Below are positions 1-7,474 of a DNA stretch of 64,000 bases, piece after piece. The notes below the pieces were generated by a model that saw only the letters and a list, made by a program, of their open reading frames with translations, did not search any database and had not been told where the DNA came from. Location: the NCBI GenBank assembly GCA_017656345.1, contig JACDNZ010000005.1:1-64000 (forward strand), written 5' to 3'. The position numbers and the translations under genes were made by a program. Numbering within the stretch: position 1 is the first letter of the stretch; each line of letters opens with the position of its first letter. This DNA is from Thermosipho sp. (in: thermotogales) (lineage in GTDB: Bacteria > Thermotogota > Thermotogae > Thermotogales > Fervidobacteriaceae).

Positions 1-79
1 GCTGGATTTCTATGATTGCGTGAGCTTTTTCATCATATTAAGTTAACAGTACCTTTTTTTCCACTCCGGCAGGCCTTAA

Positions 80-298
80 CTAAATAAGTGTAAAGGCACG
101 GGCAAATGTTTCAGCCCACTGCCTCGGATCAGGGACACGCAGCCCCTTTTGGCGCATGACCTCGTATGCAAGGTCATATGGACTAATGCTGCGTGCCTCT
201 TCAAAGGACATTGTACGCCTCATCTCCCGTCCTAAATCCCATGCTTCCTCCAGCTGTTCGGTGGTGCATGGTTTACATATTCTCCTCATCATATTCAT
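80..298 (-). CDS. Small hypothetical protein (72 aa)
   Basis: I do not recognise this family. The start at 298 is chosen because AGGAGGAGTGT lies just before the ATG; a longer reading to 319 lacks such a site. The protein is charged, helical and has one Cys pair near the N-terminus (CKPC), followed by a segment rich in Glu and Arg. It overlaps the end of the upstream 58-aa gene by 26 nt in another frame, so the two are probably translationally coupled. The 79 nt downstream to the window edge hold no gene I can support. Confidence 0.6.
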   Translation of the reverse strand: MNMMRRICKPCTTEQLEEAWDLGREMRRTMSFEEARSISPYDLAYEVMRQKGLRVPDPRQWAETFARAFTLI

Positions 299-449
299 AC
301 ACTCCTCCTTCACCTGCACATTCTTGCTCCACTCCAGCTAGGCATTGAAAATACCTATCTTCCCTTTTTAGAGGATAACCCGTTATAGTATGGGTTACCT
401 CCACACAGCAATTACAAGTTTTGCATTTCTCTTTTAGTTTTAGTTCCAT
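273..449 (-). CDS. Cysteine-rich small protein (58 aa)
   Basis: This short ORF begins with ATG at 449 after GGAGGGATTATT. It has six cysteines: a CKTCNCC cluster at residues 9-15 and two more at about 36 and 44. That pattern suggests metal binding, but no family is recognised. It is the first gene behind a sigma-A promoter and a terminator-like leader hairpin, and overlaps the next gene. Coding status rests on the ribosome binding site and the clean frame. Confidence 0.5.
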   Translation of the reverse strand: MELKLKEKCKTCNCCVEVTHTITGYPLKREDRYFQCLAGVEQECAGEGGVYEYDEENM

Positions 450-504
450 AATAATCCCTCCTTTTGCATTTCACTGACCACTCTTTTTTGTTTCATTTGA
501 AAAG

Positions 505-540
505 AAAAACAAAAAAGAGGGCCAGTTATTTTGCCCTCCT
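505..540 (-). terminator. Leader terminator/attenuator hairpin
   Basis: On the minus strand GAGGGC (538-533) pairs with GCCCTC (522-517) and is followed by a run of six T. It lies between the promoter at 626-654 and the first gene, so it would act as an attenuator, not an end-of-operon terminator. Similar leader hairpins precede the RNR, 3.9 kb, ERF and primase genes. Confidence 0.55.
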
Positions 541-625
541 CACAATTTTTACACTAACAATATTTTTTAACACTCCGTTAGAAAAAACAATTTTCTAACA
601 TAATAAAATTTAGTTTTACAGGTAT

Positions 626-654
626 ATTATACCATAATATTGTTTATTGCTCAA
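626..654 (-). promoter_or_regulatory. Sigma-A promoter for the 58-aa/72-aa gene pair
   Basis: On the minus strand TTGAGC (654-649), a 17-nt spacer and TATAAT (631-626). The interval between this promoter and the first start codon (about 180 nt) holds the attenuator-like hairpin and no ORF. Confidence 0.6.
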
Positions 655-714
655 CAATAGTTATATGTTGTATTTTATATTTATTTTATTAAACTACAAC
701 TTATAAGGCCTTCT

Positions 715-758
715 TTTGGCAAAAATAATCCCCGCTCCAACCAAAGTGAAACGGGGAT
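715..758 (-). terminator. Terminator after ribonucleotide reductase
   Basis: Minus-strand stem ATCCCCG/CGGGGAT (758-728) followed by TTATTTTT, 11 nt past the RNR stop codon. A standard intrinsic terminator. Confidence 0.8.
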
Positions 759-768
759 ATGCTTAGTT

Positions 769-2988
769 TTATCCGCATTTACTGTAACCGCAGTTTGTGC
801 ATACAACACAACCACCATCCGGCTGCAGAGTACGCAAACCGCATTCCGGGCATTCATCATAATCGGTATTCCCAACATTTTTTACGGGTTCCGCTGCAAC
901 AGCTATTTCTTTATTTATTTCTTCTTGTTGCAGGGCATATTCCAGTTCCCGTCCAATGGCATCCGGGCAACTTAAAACTTCACTTTTACCATTAGCGCGA
1001 AGGCAAGAAGGACACCGAATACCTCTTAACTGGTCAATGATTTCTTTAGGATCTACCCCGCTGCGGAGTGCAATTGACGCTAACCTGCCAATTGCGATAC
1101 TTTGAGAAGGACAACCCCCACGTTTGCCAGTCCTAGCAAACACTTCGGCTATTCCATGTTCATCTTTATTAGTTGTGATGAACATGGAACCACATCCTGT
1201 CTTCCACGAGGTTGTTACCCCAAATAACCGTTTGCCGCGGGGACGAGGTTTGATGTTTTTCGGTACAGCTGCTACTGCCTCTACTTTTTTGCTTGCACTG
1301 GTGTTTAAAACCTGACTCTGGCGGCTACCGTCACGATATACGGTAGTGCCTTTCAACCCTAATTCATATGCCAGCAGATAAATCTTCTTAACATCCTCCA
1401 CCGTTGCAGAGTTAGGAAGATTTACCGTCTTGCTGACTGCATTCTCGGTATGACGCTGGAACGCAGCCTGCATACGCACATGAACTTCCGGGTCAATTTC
1501 AGCAGAGATTTCAAACACCTGCTCGACATCCTTCGGTACTCCCTTTATGCCTCGGCAACTACCTCCGTTGTCAAGAATTTCTTGCGGCAAAGAATCACGC
1601 CAGAAACCTCTTGCTCTAGCAACCCGCTCAAAGGCGGAATTAATCTCGATGAACTCCTGATCCACCCGTTTGGAAATTGTAGTTAAACCAAAGATAGGTT
1701 CAATGCCGCTACTTACACCGGCCAGCATGGAAATACTTCCAGTTGGTGCAATTGTTGTAACAGTAGCATTACGACGTTTAATGCCTTTTTCCTGCCACAA
1801 AGACCCTTCCCACGCAGGGAATACTCCTCTTTCCGCAGCCAAATCCACACTGGCTTGGTGAGCAGTACGATTTATAAAACCCATAACTTCTTCTGCAATT
1901 TCCTGGGCTTTAGGGGCAGAGTAAGGTACGCCTAACATAGTCAACATGTCGGCAAACCCCATCACCCCTAACCCAATCTTACGGGTCTTAAGAGTCTGCT
2001 CTTTAATTTCGGGCAGCGGGTACTTGTTAACTGTTATTACGTTGTCCAAAAATCTTACGGCCAACCTGACCGTTTCTGCTAATTTTTCAAAATCAATTTC
2101 CCCGCTGTCAACCTTAACGTGCTTCACTAGGTTTACAGAACCTAGATTACAGCACTCGTTAGGTAACAGTGGCTGCTCTCCGCAGGGATTGGTGGCTTCA
2201 ATGTTCCCAAGTTGTGGAGTAGGATTAGCGGCGTTAATATTGTCCAGGAAGATAACTCCCGGTTCACCGTTTTTCCACGCCTGGTAAACAATCTTTTCAA
2301 AAACTGCTCTTGCATTCAATTTTCTGACTGTTTTGCCTGTGTGTGGTTCTACTAAAGCATAATCTTCCCCGTTAGCGAAGGCCCTCATAAATTCCCTGGT
2401 AATGCCAACGGAGAAATTGAAGTTGCTGTATTCGCCTTCTTTATTTTTAGCTACAATAAACTTTTCAATATCCGGGTGGTCAACCCTAAGAAGCCCCATG
2501 TTGGCTCCTTTCCGTTTACCACCCTGCTTAATCGCATTTGTTGCTTCGTCGAAAACTTTAATGAATGGCAACGGTCCGCTTGAAAATTTACCAGTACCTT
2601 TCACATACGCCCCCGCTTGGCGAAGGCTAGAAAAGGAAAATCCAGTGCCGCCTCCGCTTTTATGTATCATAGCGGCTTTTGCCACAGCACCGTAAATTCC
2701 CTCGATGCTGTCAGGTACCGGCAATACGTAGCACGCTGCCAATTGTCCAAGCGGAGTACCCGCATTCATCAATGTCGGCGAGTTGGGTAAGAAAGCCAGG
2801 GAAGTCATGAGGCTATAATACTTCTTTGCCCATTCTTTCCTTTCTTCTTTCTTTTCTGCCTCCGCAATGGCATTGGCAACGCGCCAGAACAATTGCTCCG
2901 GCGTCTCGATTGCATTTCCTTCCTCATCAGTCTGCAAATAACGCTTTTTCAGTAAAGTCATAGCATTATCAGTTAAGTTTAAGCTCAT
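769..2988 (-). CDS. nrdJ: Adenosylcobalamin-dependent (class II) ribonucleoside-diphosphate reductase
   Basis: Reduces ribonucleotides to deoxyribonucleotides using a B12-generated thiyl radical. About 739 aa, full length. Visible: LAACYVLPVPDSIEG with the first redox cysteine (about 86), the SGGGTGFSFSSLR loop, NPCGE at about 267-271, APTGSISMLAGVSSGIEP, then a TSCPD domain near residues 590-680 and a C-terminal zinc-ribbon with ECPECG, CTNCG and a terminal CG. No small subunit gene is nearby, as expected for class II. ATG at 2988 is preferred over TTG at 2994 because GGAGG sits 8 nt upstream. Such genes on phages and large plasmids supply dNTPs for their own replication. The leader is long and structured. 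Confidence 0.95.
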   Translation of the reverse strand: MSLNLTDNAMTLLKKRYLQTDEEGNAIETPEQLFWRVANAIAEAEKKEERKEWAKKYYSLMTSLAFLPNSPTLMNAGTPLGQLAACYVLPVPDSIEGIYGAVAKAAMIHKSGGGTGFSFSSLRQAGAYVKGTGKFSSGPLPFIKVFDEATNAIKQGGKRKGANMGLLRVDHPDIEKFIVAKNKEGEYSNFNFSVGITREFMRAFANGEDYALVEPHTGKTVRKLNARAVFEKIVYQAWKNGEPGVIFLDNINAANPTPQLGNIEATNPCGEQPLLPNECCNLGSVNLVKHVKVDSGEIDFEKLAETVRLAVRFLDNVITVNKYPLPEIKEQTLKTRKIGLGVMGFADMLTMLGVPYSAPKAQEIAEEVMGFINRTAHQASVDLAAERGVFPAWEGSLWQEKGIKRRNATVTTIAPTGSISMLAGVSSGIEPIFGLTTISKRVDQEFIEINSAFERVARARGFWRDSLPQEILDNGGSCRGIKGVPKDVEQVFEISAEIDPEVHVRMQAAFQRHTENAVSKTVNLPNSATVEDVKKIYLLAYELGLKGTTVYRDGSRQSQVLNTSASKKVEAVAAVPKNIKPRPRGKRLFGVTTSWKTGCGSMFITTNKDEHGIAEVFARTGKRGGCPSQSIAIGRLASIALRSGVDPKEIIDQLRGIRCPSCLRANGKSEVLSCPDAIGRELEYALQQEEINKEIAVAAEPVKNVGNTDYDECPECGLRTLQPDGGCVVCTNCGYSKCG

Positions 2989-3459
2989 AAACAATTCCTC
3001 CTTTTCATTTTTAAATGAAACTGATTAGGAATAAATTTTGATATAAGTTTTTTAAAACTCAACACCTCCAGATTTAGCATCCTCTTACCTATCAGTTTCA
3101 TTTCCTCCTATGCATTTTTGGGGAAAATACCCCTTCTCCCAAACTTCCGCTTCGACCATTTATAGGCCGAAAGCTCTTTTTGGTTATTTTGAGTAAACCC
3201 GGGGAATTCACCTGGGCGAATAGTTAAACCATTCACCGTAATACTATTATTTTTCTCCCTCCTTCCATTTTTGCGCTCCTGTACCACACCTCAAAACTTT
3301 TTCTACCCTCCCCTTTTTTCAAGGAATAAAAAAACAGCTTTAAGAAATAAACTTCTCACTCCTCAAAGCTGTTTTCCACTCCATTTTTTAATATTATTTT
3401 CACCTATCCACCGCAAGTAATCTTACCGCGGCTTTAATTTGTATTTTGTTATTAAGATA
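2989..3459 (-). promoter_or_regulatory. Long RNR leader (about 470 nt)
   Basis: No large gene. It holds a perfect 11-bp hairpin (AAAACAGCTTT/AAAGCTGTTTT, 3331-3375) followed by T residues in minus orientation, which looks like an attenuator, and possible short reading frames: a GTG-started 42-aa frame at 3236-3108 and a 38-aa frame at 3101-2985 that overlaps the nrdJ start. Neither has well-spaced ribosome binding sites. I do not see the conserved boxes of a cobalamin riboswitch, though B12 control would make sense for this enzyme. Confidence 0.45.
3326..3376 (-). terminator. Attenuator-like hairpin in nrdJ leader
   Basis: The arms 3331-3341 and 3365-3375 are perfect complements (11 bp) followed on the minus strand by a T-rich run. 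Its place between promoter and gene suggests conditional termination. Confidence 0.55.
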
Positions 3460-3503
3460 ATTATACCAAAACTAACCATTCAGGTGCAACCTATATAATT
3501 TGA
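3460..3503 (-). promoter_or_regulatory. nrdJ promoter with conserved upstream box
   Basis: Minus strand: TTGCAC (3489-3484), 18-nt spacer, TATAAT (3465-3460). Immediately upstream and overlapping the -35 is TCAAATTATATAGGTTGCA (3503-3485), which recurs at 9569-9551 and nearly at 17013-16998, each time with an 18-nt spacer. Confidence 0.7.
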
Positions 3504-3530
3504 ATATAAATAACACAAGTTTCATTCTGG

Positions 3531-3569
3531 AAAAAAGCAACCTGCAGCGCAAAGCCGCAAGTTGCTTTC
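3531..3569 (-). terminator. Terminator after the 78-aa gene
   Basis: Minus-strand stem AAAGCAAC...GTTGCTTTTTT with a GC-rich inner part (GCGGCTTTGCGC), 50 nt past the stop of the 78-aa gene. Confidence 0.7.
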
Positions 3570-3619
3570 TCTATACCATTCCCCGGCACTCCTTTAAAAT
3601 TTGCCAAGCAATTGCTTTG

Positions 3620-3856
3620 TTAAGCACTCAAACCAATTTCATCATTCAAAACCTGCTGAAAATAACGGTATCCTTCGCATGTAGCCCAAACACAACGCTG
3701 ACCGTCAATATTACAGCTTAAAACTAAACCTTTGTCTTCGTACCATTTAATGATGCTTTCACTAATTCCCCTATCAACCAAGTCTACCAATCTAACCTTT
3801 TTTCCCAACTTTCTTCCCGCAACAAACACCTTCGCAGCAATTAACTTTCCAGACAA
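3620..3856 (-). CDS. Small possible winged-helix protein (78 aa)
   Basis: Function unknown. The middle reads like a helix-turn-helix plus wing: LVDLVDRGISESIIKWYEDKG followed by a short beta region, and a C-terminal helix. The start is TTG at 3856 with AAGGGGG 8 nt upstream. It has its own promoter (4034-4063) and is transcribed as a single gene behind two hairpins. Its position just downstream of the ubiquitin-like cassette may be chance, as terminators separate them. Confidence 0.6.
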   Translation of the reverse strand: MSGKLIAAKVFVAGRKLGKKVRLVDLVDRGISESIIKWYEDKGLVLSCNIDGQRCVWATCEGYRYFQQVLNDEIGLSA

Positions 3857-3915
3857 GGTAAAAACCCCCTTCTCAATTTTTTATTAAGGGTTTTTTACCT
3901 GTCCTCTGGCTTTTT

Positions 3916-3993
3916 TATAGCAGCACATCTGCTATAAACACAAAAAATCTTTAGGAAACAAGCACGCATTTCGCTCGCTCCTAAAGATTTTTT
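3916..3993 (-). terminator. Two leader hairpins before the 78-aa gene
   Basis: A perfect 15-bp stem (3942-3956 with 3979-3993) followed by TTTTTTG on the minus strand, then a second stem TATAGCAG/CTGCTATA (3936-3916) followed by six or more A/T in terminator style. Both lie between promoter and gene. Confidence 0.6.
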
Positions 3994-4033
3994 ACCACAA
4001 AAATCTAATTATTTTGCCAATCACCTTACTTAA

Positions 4034-4063
4034 ATTATACATCATATAGTAATCATTTTTCAA
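4034..4063 (-). promoter_or_regulatory. Promoter for the 78-aa gene
   Basis: Minus strand TTGAAA (4063-4058), 18-nt spacer, TATAAT (4039-4034). It lies just past the terminator of the E1-like gene. Confidence 0.6.
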
Positions 4064-4094
4064 ATATTTATTTTGCACAAATCCCTTAATTAAT

Positions 4095-4131
4095 AAAAAA
4101 AGAAGCGGTAACCAAAAGGTTACACCGCTTC
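4095..4131 (-). terminator. Terminator of the recombination/ubiquitin-like operon
   Basis: Minus-strand stem GAAGCGG...CCGCTTC with a GGTTAC/GTAACC inner part, followed by TTTTTTTATT. The upstream arm overlaps the last codons of the E1-like gene. Confidence 0.75.
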
Positions 4132-4875
4132 TCCAACTTCATCCTCGGAAGTTAATTCTGGCCTGGCATAACATACCTGAGAATTGTAATTTACCCTGCT
4201 AACCAATATTTCATTATTAGTTAGTAGGGAATTCAACACCGAGAAAGCTGCCAGAGCCGACTGAATATTTGTCGCCACATTCTGCGGAGCATGATAACTT
4301 CGCTCCGCACAACTTTCTTCCGACTTAAACTTCGAATCATCATTAAGCACTTCTGGAAAAACATCCCCCACCGGTTTTAAGATTTGACGACCATCCAACT
4401 TAAACCCAACTATTAGTTGTCCTACATACTCTTCGTTTCCCACATCAAGGTAAAGCAAAGTATTGACCCGTTTGAAATACCGGTGCATAACCGCTCTCGA
4501 TTTATTATTGTCCACACACCCTATTAGAATGGGCAATGTGGGCCTAGGTGTTATCCAAGCTCCATAAAAAAGACTTTCTAACTGGTCAATACTTTCACAG
4601 TATTCCGTTGAATAGCCAATATTTAATCCATGCGCTTTGCCATAACGCTCTGCCAGAACTTCTGCTTTGAACCTGCCAATATCAGCGGGAATAAATTTCT
4701 GCCGGCTAAGATTAGCTTCTTCAACCACATCCCCGTCAGCTATTACATAAGCCACGGGCCTTGATACACTGTATATTAACTGAGTTAAAAACTCTGTCAA
4801 GTAGCTTCCATTCCCCCCTGCTCCAATTTGGACTATACTAAAAGAACAGGGAGCCTTCCATCCTGTTAACCGCAT
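4120..4875 (-). CDS. E1-like ThiF-family adenylating enzyme (PRTRC ThiF type)
   Basis: Expected to adenylate the C-terminus of the ubiquitin-like protein and load it on a cysteine. Visible: nucleotide loop GAGGNG at residues 18-23, the DGDVVEEANLSRQ strand with arginine finger (46-59), the FK lysine at about 70, and a candidate catalytic Cys189 in KSEESCAERSY. 251 aa, a compact single-domain E1. The start overlaps the JAB stop by 10 nt, so translation is coupled. It is the last gene of the operon. The order E2-Ub-JAB-E1 matches PRTRC cassettes, known from proteobacterial mobile elements. A sulfur-carrier role (ThiF/MoeB) is less likely because no thiamin, molybdopterin or rhodanese gene is near. 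Confidence 0.82.
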   Translation of the reverse strand: MRLTGWKAPCSFSIVQIGAGGNGSYLTEFLTQLIYSVSRPVAYVIADGDVVEEANLSRQKFIPADIGRFKAEVLAERYGKAHGLNIGYSTEYCESIDQLESLFYGAWITPRPTLPILIGCVDNNKSRAVMHRYFKRVNTLLYLDVGNEEYVGQLIVGFKLDGRQILKPVGDVFPEVLNDDSKFKSEESCAERSYHAPQNVATNIQSALAAFSVLNSLLTNNEILVSRVNYNSQVCYARPELTSEDEVGEAV

Positions 4876-5447
4876 TGATAATCACCCAATTCAAAAACCT
4901 CGCCGAGCTTTAAAGGTTTGTAATAACCATTACAGCTCATGCGAAGCCTTATTTTAGGGCGTTCCCGATGGAGCCCGGCCACTATTCCGTATAATCCAGT
5001 TGCAATCTCGTCCCTGTCATCTACCGGGGAGAATTGAGCAAAATCTCCAGGGTGGGAATGCATCTCAAGCACTAATATACAGTTTTCCGGCACATCCCGC
5101 TGAAAAGTTACCGCGTATCTGTCTCCTTTCTGGTGGGGATATTTTACAAAATGTTTCTTTGTTTGTTTATTCCAGAAGACCTGGGCAACTTTTTCTTTGG
5201 GTTGAGCTTTTTTAAAGGCATCTATAATTTCCATTAAAATTTCAAGAGGAATTTTTGGGAGGGAAGGCGTAAAACCTTCCTCTACCCGTTCCAATTCCTC
5301 TATTTCCTCTGTTACCTTTTTGCTAAAGAACCCAACCCCATTATGCCTTATCTCGTAAATACCGTCTCTCCCCATTACATAGTTAATGGGCCTCGGATTT
5401 TTCTTCATTTCCTCAAGGGAAGTGAATATGCCTACTAAACTATTCAT
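4866..5447 (-). CDS. JAB/MPN metallopeptidase, PRTRC protein A-like
   Basis: A zinc isopeptidase fold expected to trim or remove the ubiquitin-like protein. The JAMM signature is complete: MHSHPGDFAQFSPVDD gives H-x-H-P-x6-S-x2-D at residues 133-146 of the longer reading, followed by a G-rich strand and the pattern GLHRERPKIRLRMSCNG typical of PRTRC A. The N-terminal 65 residues are helical and charged. Start ATG 5447 is preferred over GTG 5456 because AAGGGA lies 10 nt upstream. It overlaps the stop of the Ub-like gene by 8 nt and the E1 start by 10 nt, implying coupled stoichiometry. Confidence 0.85.
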   Translation of the reverse strand: MNSLVGIFTSLEEMKKNPRPINYVMGRDGIYEIRHNGVGFFSKKVTEEIEELERVEEGFTPSLPKIPLEILMEIIDAFKKAQPKEKVAQVFWNKQTKKHFVKYPHQKGDRYAVTFQRDVPENCILVLEMHSHPGDFAQFSPVDDRDEIATGLYGIVAGLHRERPKIRLRMSCNGYYKPLKLGEVFELGDYQCG

Positions 5448-5817
5448 ATTTTTCACTTCCCTTCTTGCCCATTCCGAGAACGGGAATTACCATGCATTTT
5501 TTTGCATCATAATTCATTTTTACAAGTTTCTTATCTTGCAGTTCCATAAATTTTTTGCCCAGCCACTTACGAATGACTTCCAGCGCTTCTTCTTCGGACT
5601 TCCCTTTAGCTTTTGCTACCACATCATCCGGAACTACAATCTGGTGGCCAGCATATCCAACTATCACAGGTTTACCCGGTTCAAACAACTTGTCTGTCTC
5701 CGTCTTGGCTGGATCTGTTTTCTCTTTTTTCTTACCCTCCTCATTGGCAGCCTTGCCTTCATTTTTTCCTTCCTCTTTATTTACATCCTCCACATCAAAA
5801 AGTCTTAATTCTTCCAT
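5440..5817 (-). CDS. Ubiquitin-like protein, PRTRC protein C-like
   Basis: The likely modifier of the cassette. 125 aa: a highly charged, Lys/Glu-rich, probably disordered N-terminal 45 residues, then a compact domain from about 46 with a beta-hairpin (KPVIVGYAGHQIVVPDD), a helix (SEEEALEVIRKWLGKKF) and a last strand KKCMVIPVLGMGKKG. PRTRC C proteins end in a strand plus G-x-K-G; here Gly120 is followed by five more residues (SEKYE), so maturation by the adjacent JAB peptidase can be inferred. ATG 5817 is chosen for the strong GAGGAGGG site. The assignment depends on context and the C-terminal motif, because the domain itself is short and divergent. Confidence 0.65.
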   Translation of the reverse strand: MEELRLFDVEDVNKEEGKNEGKAANEEGKKKEKTDPAKTETDKLFEPGKPVIVGYAGHQIVVPDDVVAKAKGKSEEEALEVIRKWLGKKFMELQDKKLVKMNYDAKKCMVIPVLGMGKKGSEKYE

Positions 5818-5845
5818 TTTTTTACCCTCCTCAAATTTAATATTT

Positions 5846-7015
5846 TTATTCACCAAAGCTATCAAAATAGCTTTGAAAATCAATGCCAATAGGTCTTAAT
5901 AATTCTATTGGGAATACTTCCTTTGTCTCCAGTTCCTCAAATAACTGCCGCAAAGGTTTCTTATTGACATACAAGTCGTTGTTATTTTCAGCCCCGAAAA
6001 ACAGCTCGGGGACCATTTCAAGCTGCCTCGGCTCTTTTATTTTAAAATCGCCCAATCCGATTGTTCCCCAACATATTTTAGTGTTGCTGTAAACATTACT
6101 GAAAGGATAATGAAATAATTGTGTTTCTCTGTTTATTACCGTGTCTTTTACTGCGACTACCGTGCTGTTGGTTATTTTTTCACTTTCAACTTCTAAGAAA
6201 AATATCAGATTGGGATAAGGCACCTGGAATCTGTCTTTAAAATAAGCCGTCCAGCGTTTCTTGCCGCTAACCAAAAGGGCTACTGCATACTTCTCGTTAT
6301 TAACAGATTCCTTGTAAGCCACTGTTCCCTGTGGTAGCACAGGGGTTTTAACACCAAACTTTCGGCCTAATTCTCCGTATGTTTCTTGAAATGTTTCCTG
6401 AATAACTGCTAGAAATTCAGCCGGGCCAATCTTATTTTTTCGTGTTACATTTCCTTCGTTGCTGATAATCGTGATATCACCTTTGCTGCCAAGTTTAATA
6501 GTTACCTCAGTTGCAGGCTTTTCTTCTTCTTTAGGCCAGTTATTCCGGTCAGTTTTTATTAAAACTGCTTGGGGGTCAAATTCACGAGCCAACATATACA
6601 AATCGAATAACTCGTCTATGAAAGCTAAACTGCCCATATCAAATAGCATTTCTTCGTCATAGTAAACAATAAGCTTTTTGCCCTGTTTCTGTAACCCCCA
6701 ACCCACACAGCGCTTACCTATTTCATTGGCTTTCTGGTACGCTTCGTTTCGCCTATCTTCAGGTATTCGGTTAAAGTCTAAAACCACAACTTCAATTCTG
6801 AACTCATTTTCTGCCACTCTTACCTCTGAAAACAAGCTTTGAAAAAATATTTCAGCAAAGTCAAAGCAAGAATATCCTTGTTGGAACTGCAATTTAGCAA
6901 GTTTCTCGTTTAAAGGTACTCCCTCGTCATAAAATTTTTTTACGATGCCAATTATTGTAGCATCGCTAAGCATTTGATTTAACTGCTCTGCAGAATAGAA
7001 AGAATCTGCAGTCAT
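5846..7015 (-). CDS. E2-like conjugating protein (PRTRC protein B / Prok-E2_D type) with N-terminal extension
   Basis: Expected to receive the modifier from the E1. The C-terminal half carries the E2 hallmark of this family: FHYPFSNVYSNTKICWG, that is an HPN-like segment followed by a catalytic Cys (about residue 315) and Trp, then FFGAENN. 389 aa, longer than usual PRTRC B (about 240 aa): the first 190 residues are an extra domain of alternating strands and helices I cannot name. Start ATG 7015 follows GAGGAGGGGG. It sits between the 146-aa unknown and the Ub-like gene in the operon. Confidence 0.75.
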   Translation of the reverse strand: MTADSFYSAEQLNQMLSDATIIGIVKKFYDEGVPLNEKLAKLQFQQGYSCFDFAEIFFQSLFSEVRVAENEFRIEVVVLDFNRIPEDRRNEAYQKANEIGKRCVGWGLQKQGKKLIVYYDEEMLFDMGSLAFIDELFDLYMLAREFDPQAVLIKTDRNNWPKEEEKPATEVTIKLGSKGDITIISNEGNVTRKNKIGPAEFLAVIQETFQETYGELGRKFGVKTPVLPQGTVAYKESVNNEKYAVALLVSGKKRWTAYFKDRFQVPYPNLIFFLEVESEKITNSTVVAVKDTVINRETQLFHYPFSNVYSNTKICWGTIGLGDFKIKEPRQLEMVPELFFGAENNNDLYVNKKPLRQLFEELETKEVFPIELLRPIGIDFQSYFDSFGE

Positions 7016-7028
7016 TTTTCCCCCTCCT

Positions 7029-7469
7029 CTAAAAATAATCAACTGGCTCACGCTTTTTTGGCAACCTGGATAATTGGTACTTAAATTCTTCAGTTAGTAT
7101 TACGTCATGCAGTGGGTTTTCGGCGTTCGCGTATTCATCCGCATCCATCACACTTTCCACACATACGTATCCCCATAATGCTTCAAAAAATTCTTCCAAA
7201 TCCTCTAGTGTAAATCCATTGAAGTCAATGTCTGCCAAGGTGATTGCGGGATCATAAATATGATACATTTTTGCACATGAATTATAAGCCTTGATGTAAT
7301 CATTGGAACTTTCATTGTACTTCCGCAATTTCTCTATTAATTTGGAATACACCATGTCAGCCAGCTTTGCATTTTTAGCCCTTTTAGGCTCCTCCTCTCT
7401 CAACTTTTCTCCCTCCTTTTCATCTTTTTCAAACGAAAAGGATTTAGGGGCATGTTTCACACGCCCCAT
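7029..7469 (-). CDS. Conserved hypothetical (146 aa)
   Basis: Unrecognised. The N-terminal 40 residues are strongly charged (Lys/Glu) and followed by helices; no cysteine cluster beyond scattered residues, no membrane segment. It lies between the Gam-like and E2-like genes with 5-nt and 13-nt gaps, so it belongs to the same transcript. It may be a target or accessory of the ubiquitin-like system or part of the recombination module. Confidence 0.65.
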   Translation of the reverse strand: MGRVKHAPKSFSFEKDEKEGEKLREEEPKRAKNAKLADMVYSKLIEKLRKYNESSNDYIKAYNSCAKMYHIYDPAITLADIDFNGFTLEDLEEFFEALWGYVCVESVMDADEYANAENPLHDVILTEEFKYQLSRLPKKREPVDYF

Positions 7470-7474
7470 AAGAT

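Noticed and set aside
759-995. ORFs antisense to nrdJ and other large genes
   Set aside because: They are shadows in other frames of well-supported genes with no ribosome binding sites or family features.
2985-3236. Small ORFs in the nrdJ leader (42 and 38 aa)
   Set aside because: Ribosome binding sites are too far from or too close to the starts. Kept only as a remark in the leader entry.
3061-3440. Cobalamin riboswitch before nrdJ
   Set aside because: Biologically expected for a B12 enzyme, but I could not find the conserved B12 box in the leader by eye. Only a covariance search could settle it.
4120-4875. ThiF/MoeB in sulfur transfer or thiamin synthesis
   Set aside because: No ThiS, ThiG, MoaD or rhodanese gene is near; the E2-like and JAB genes next to it point to PRTRC-type conjugation.
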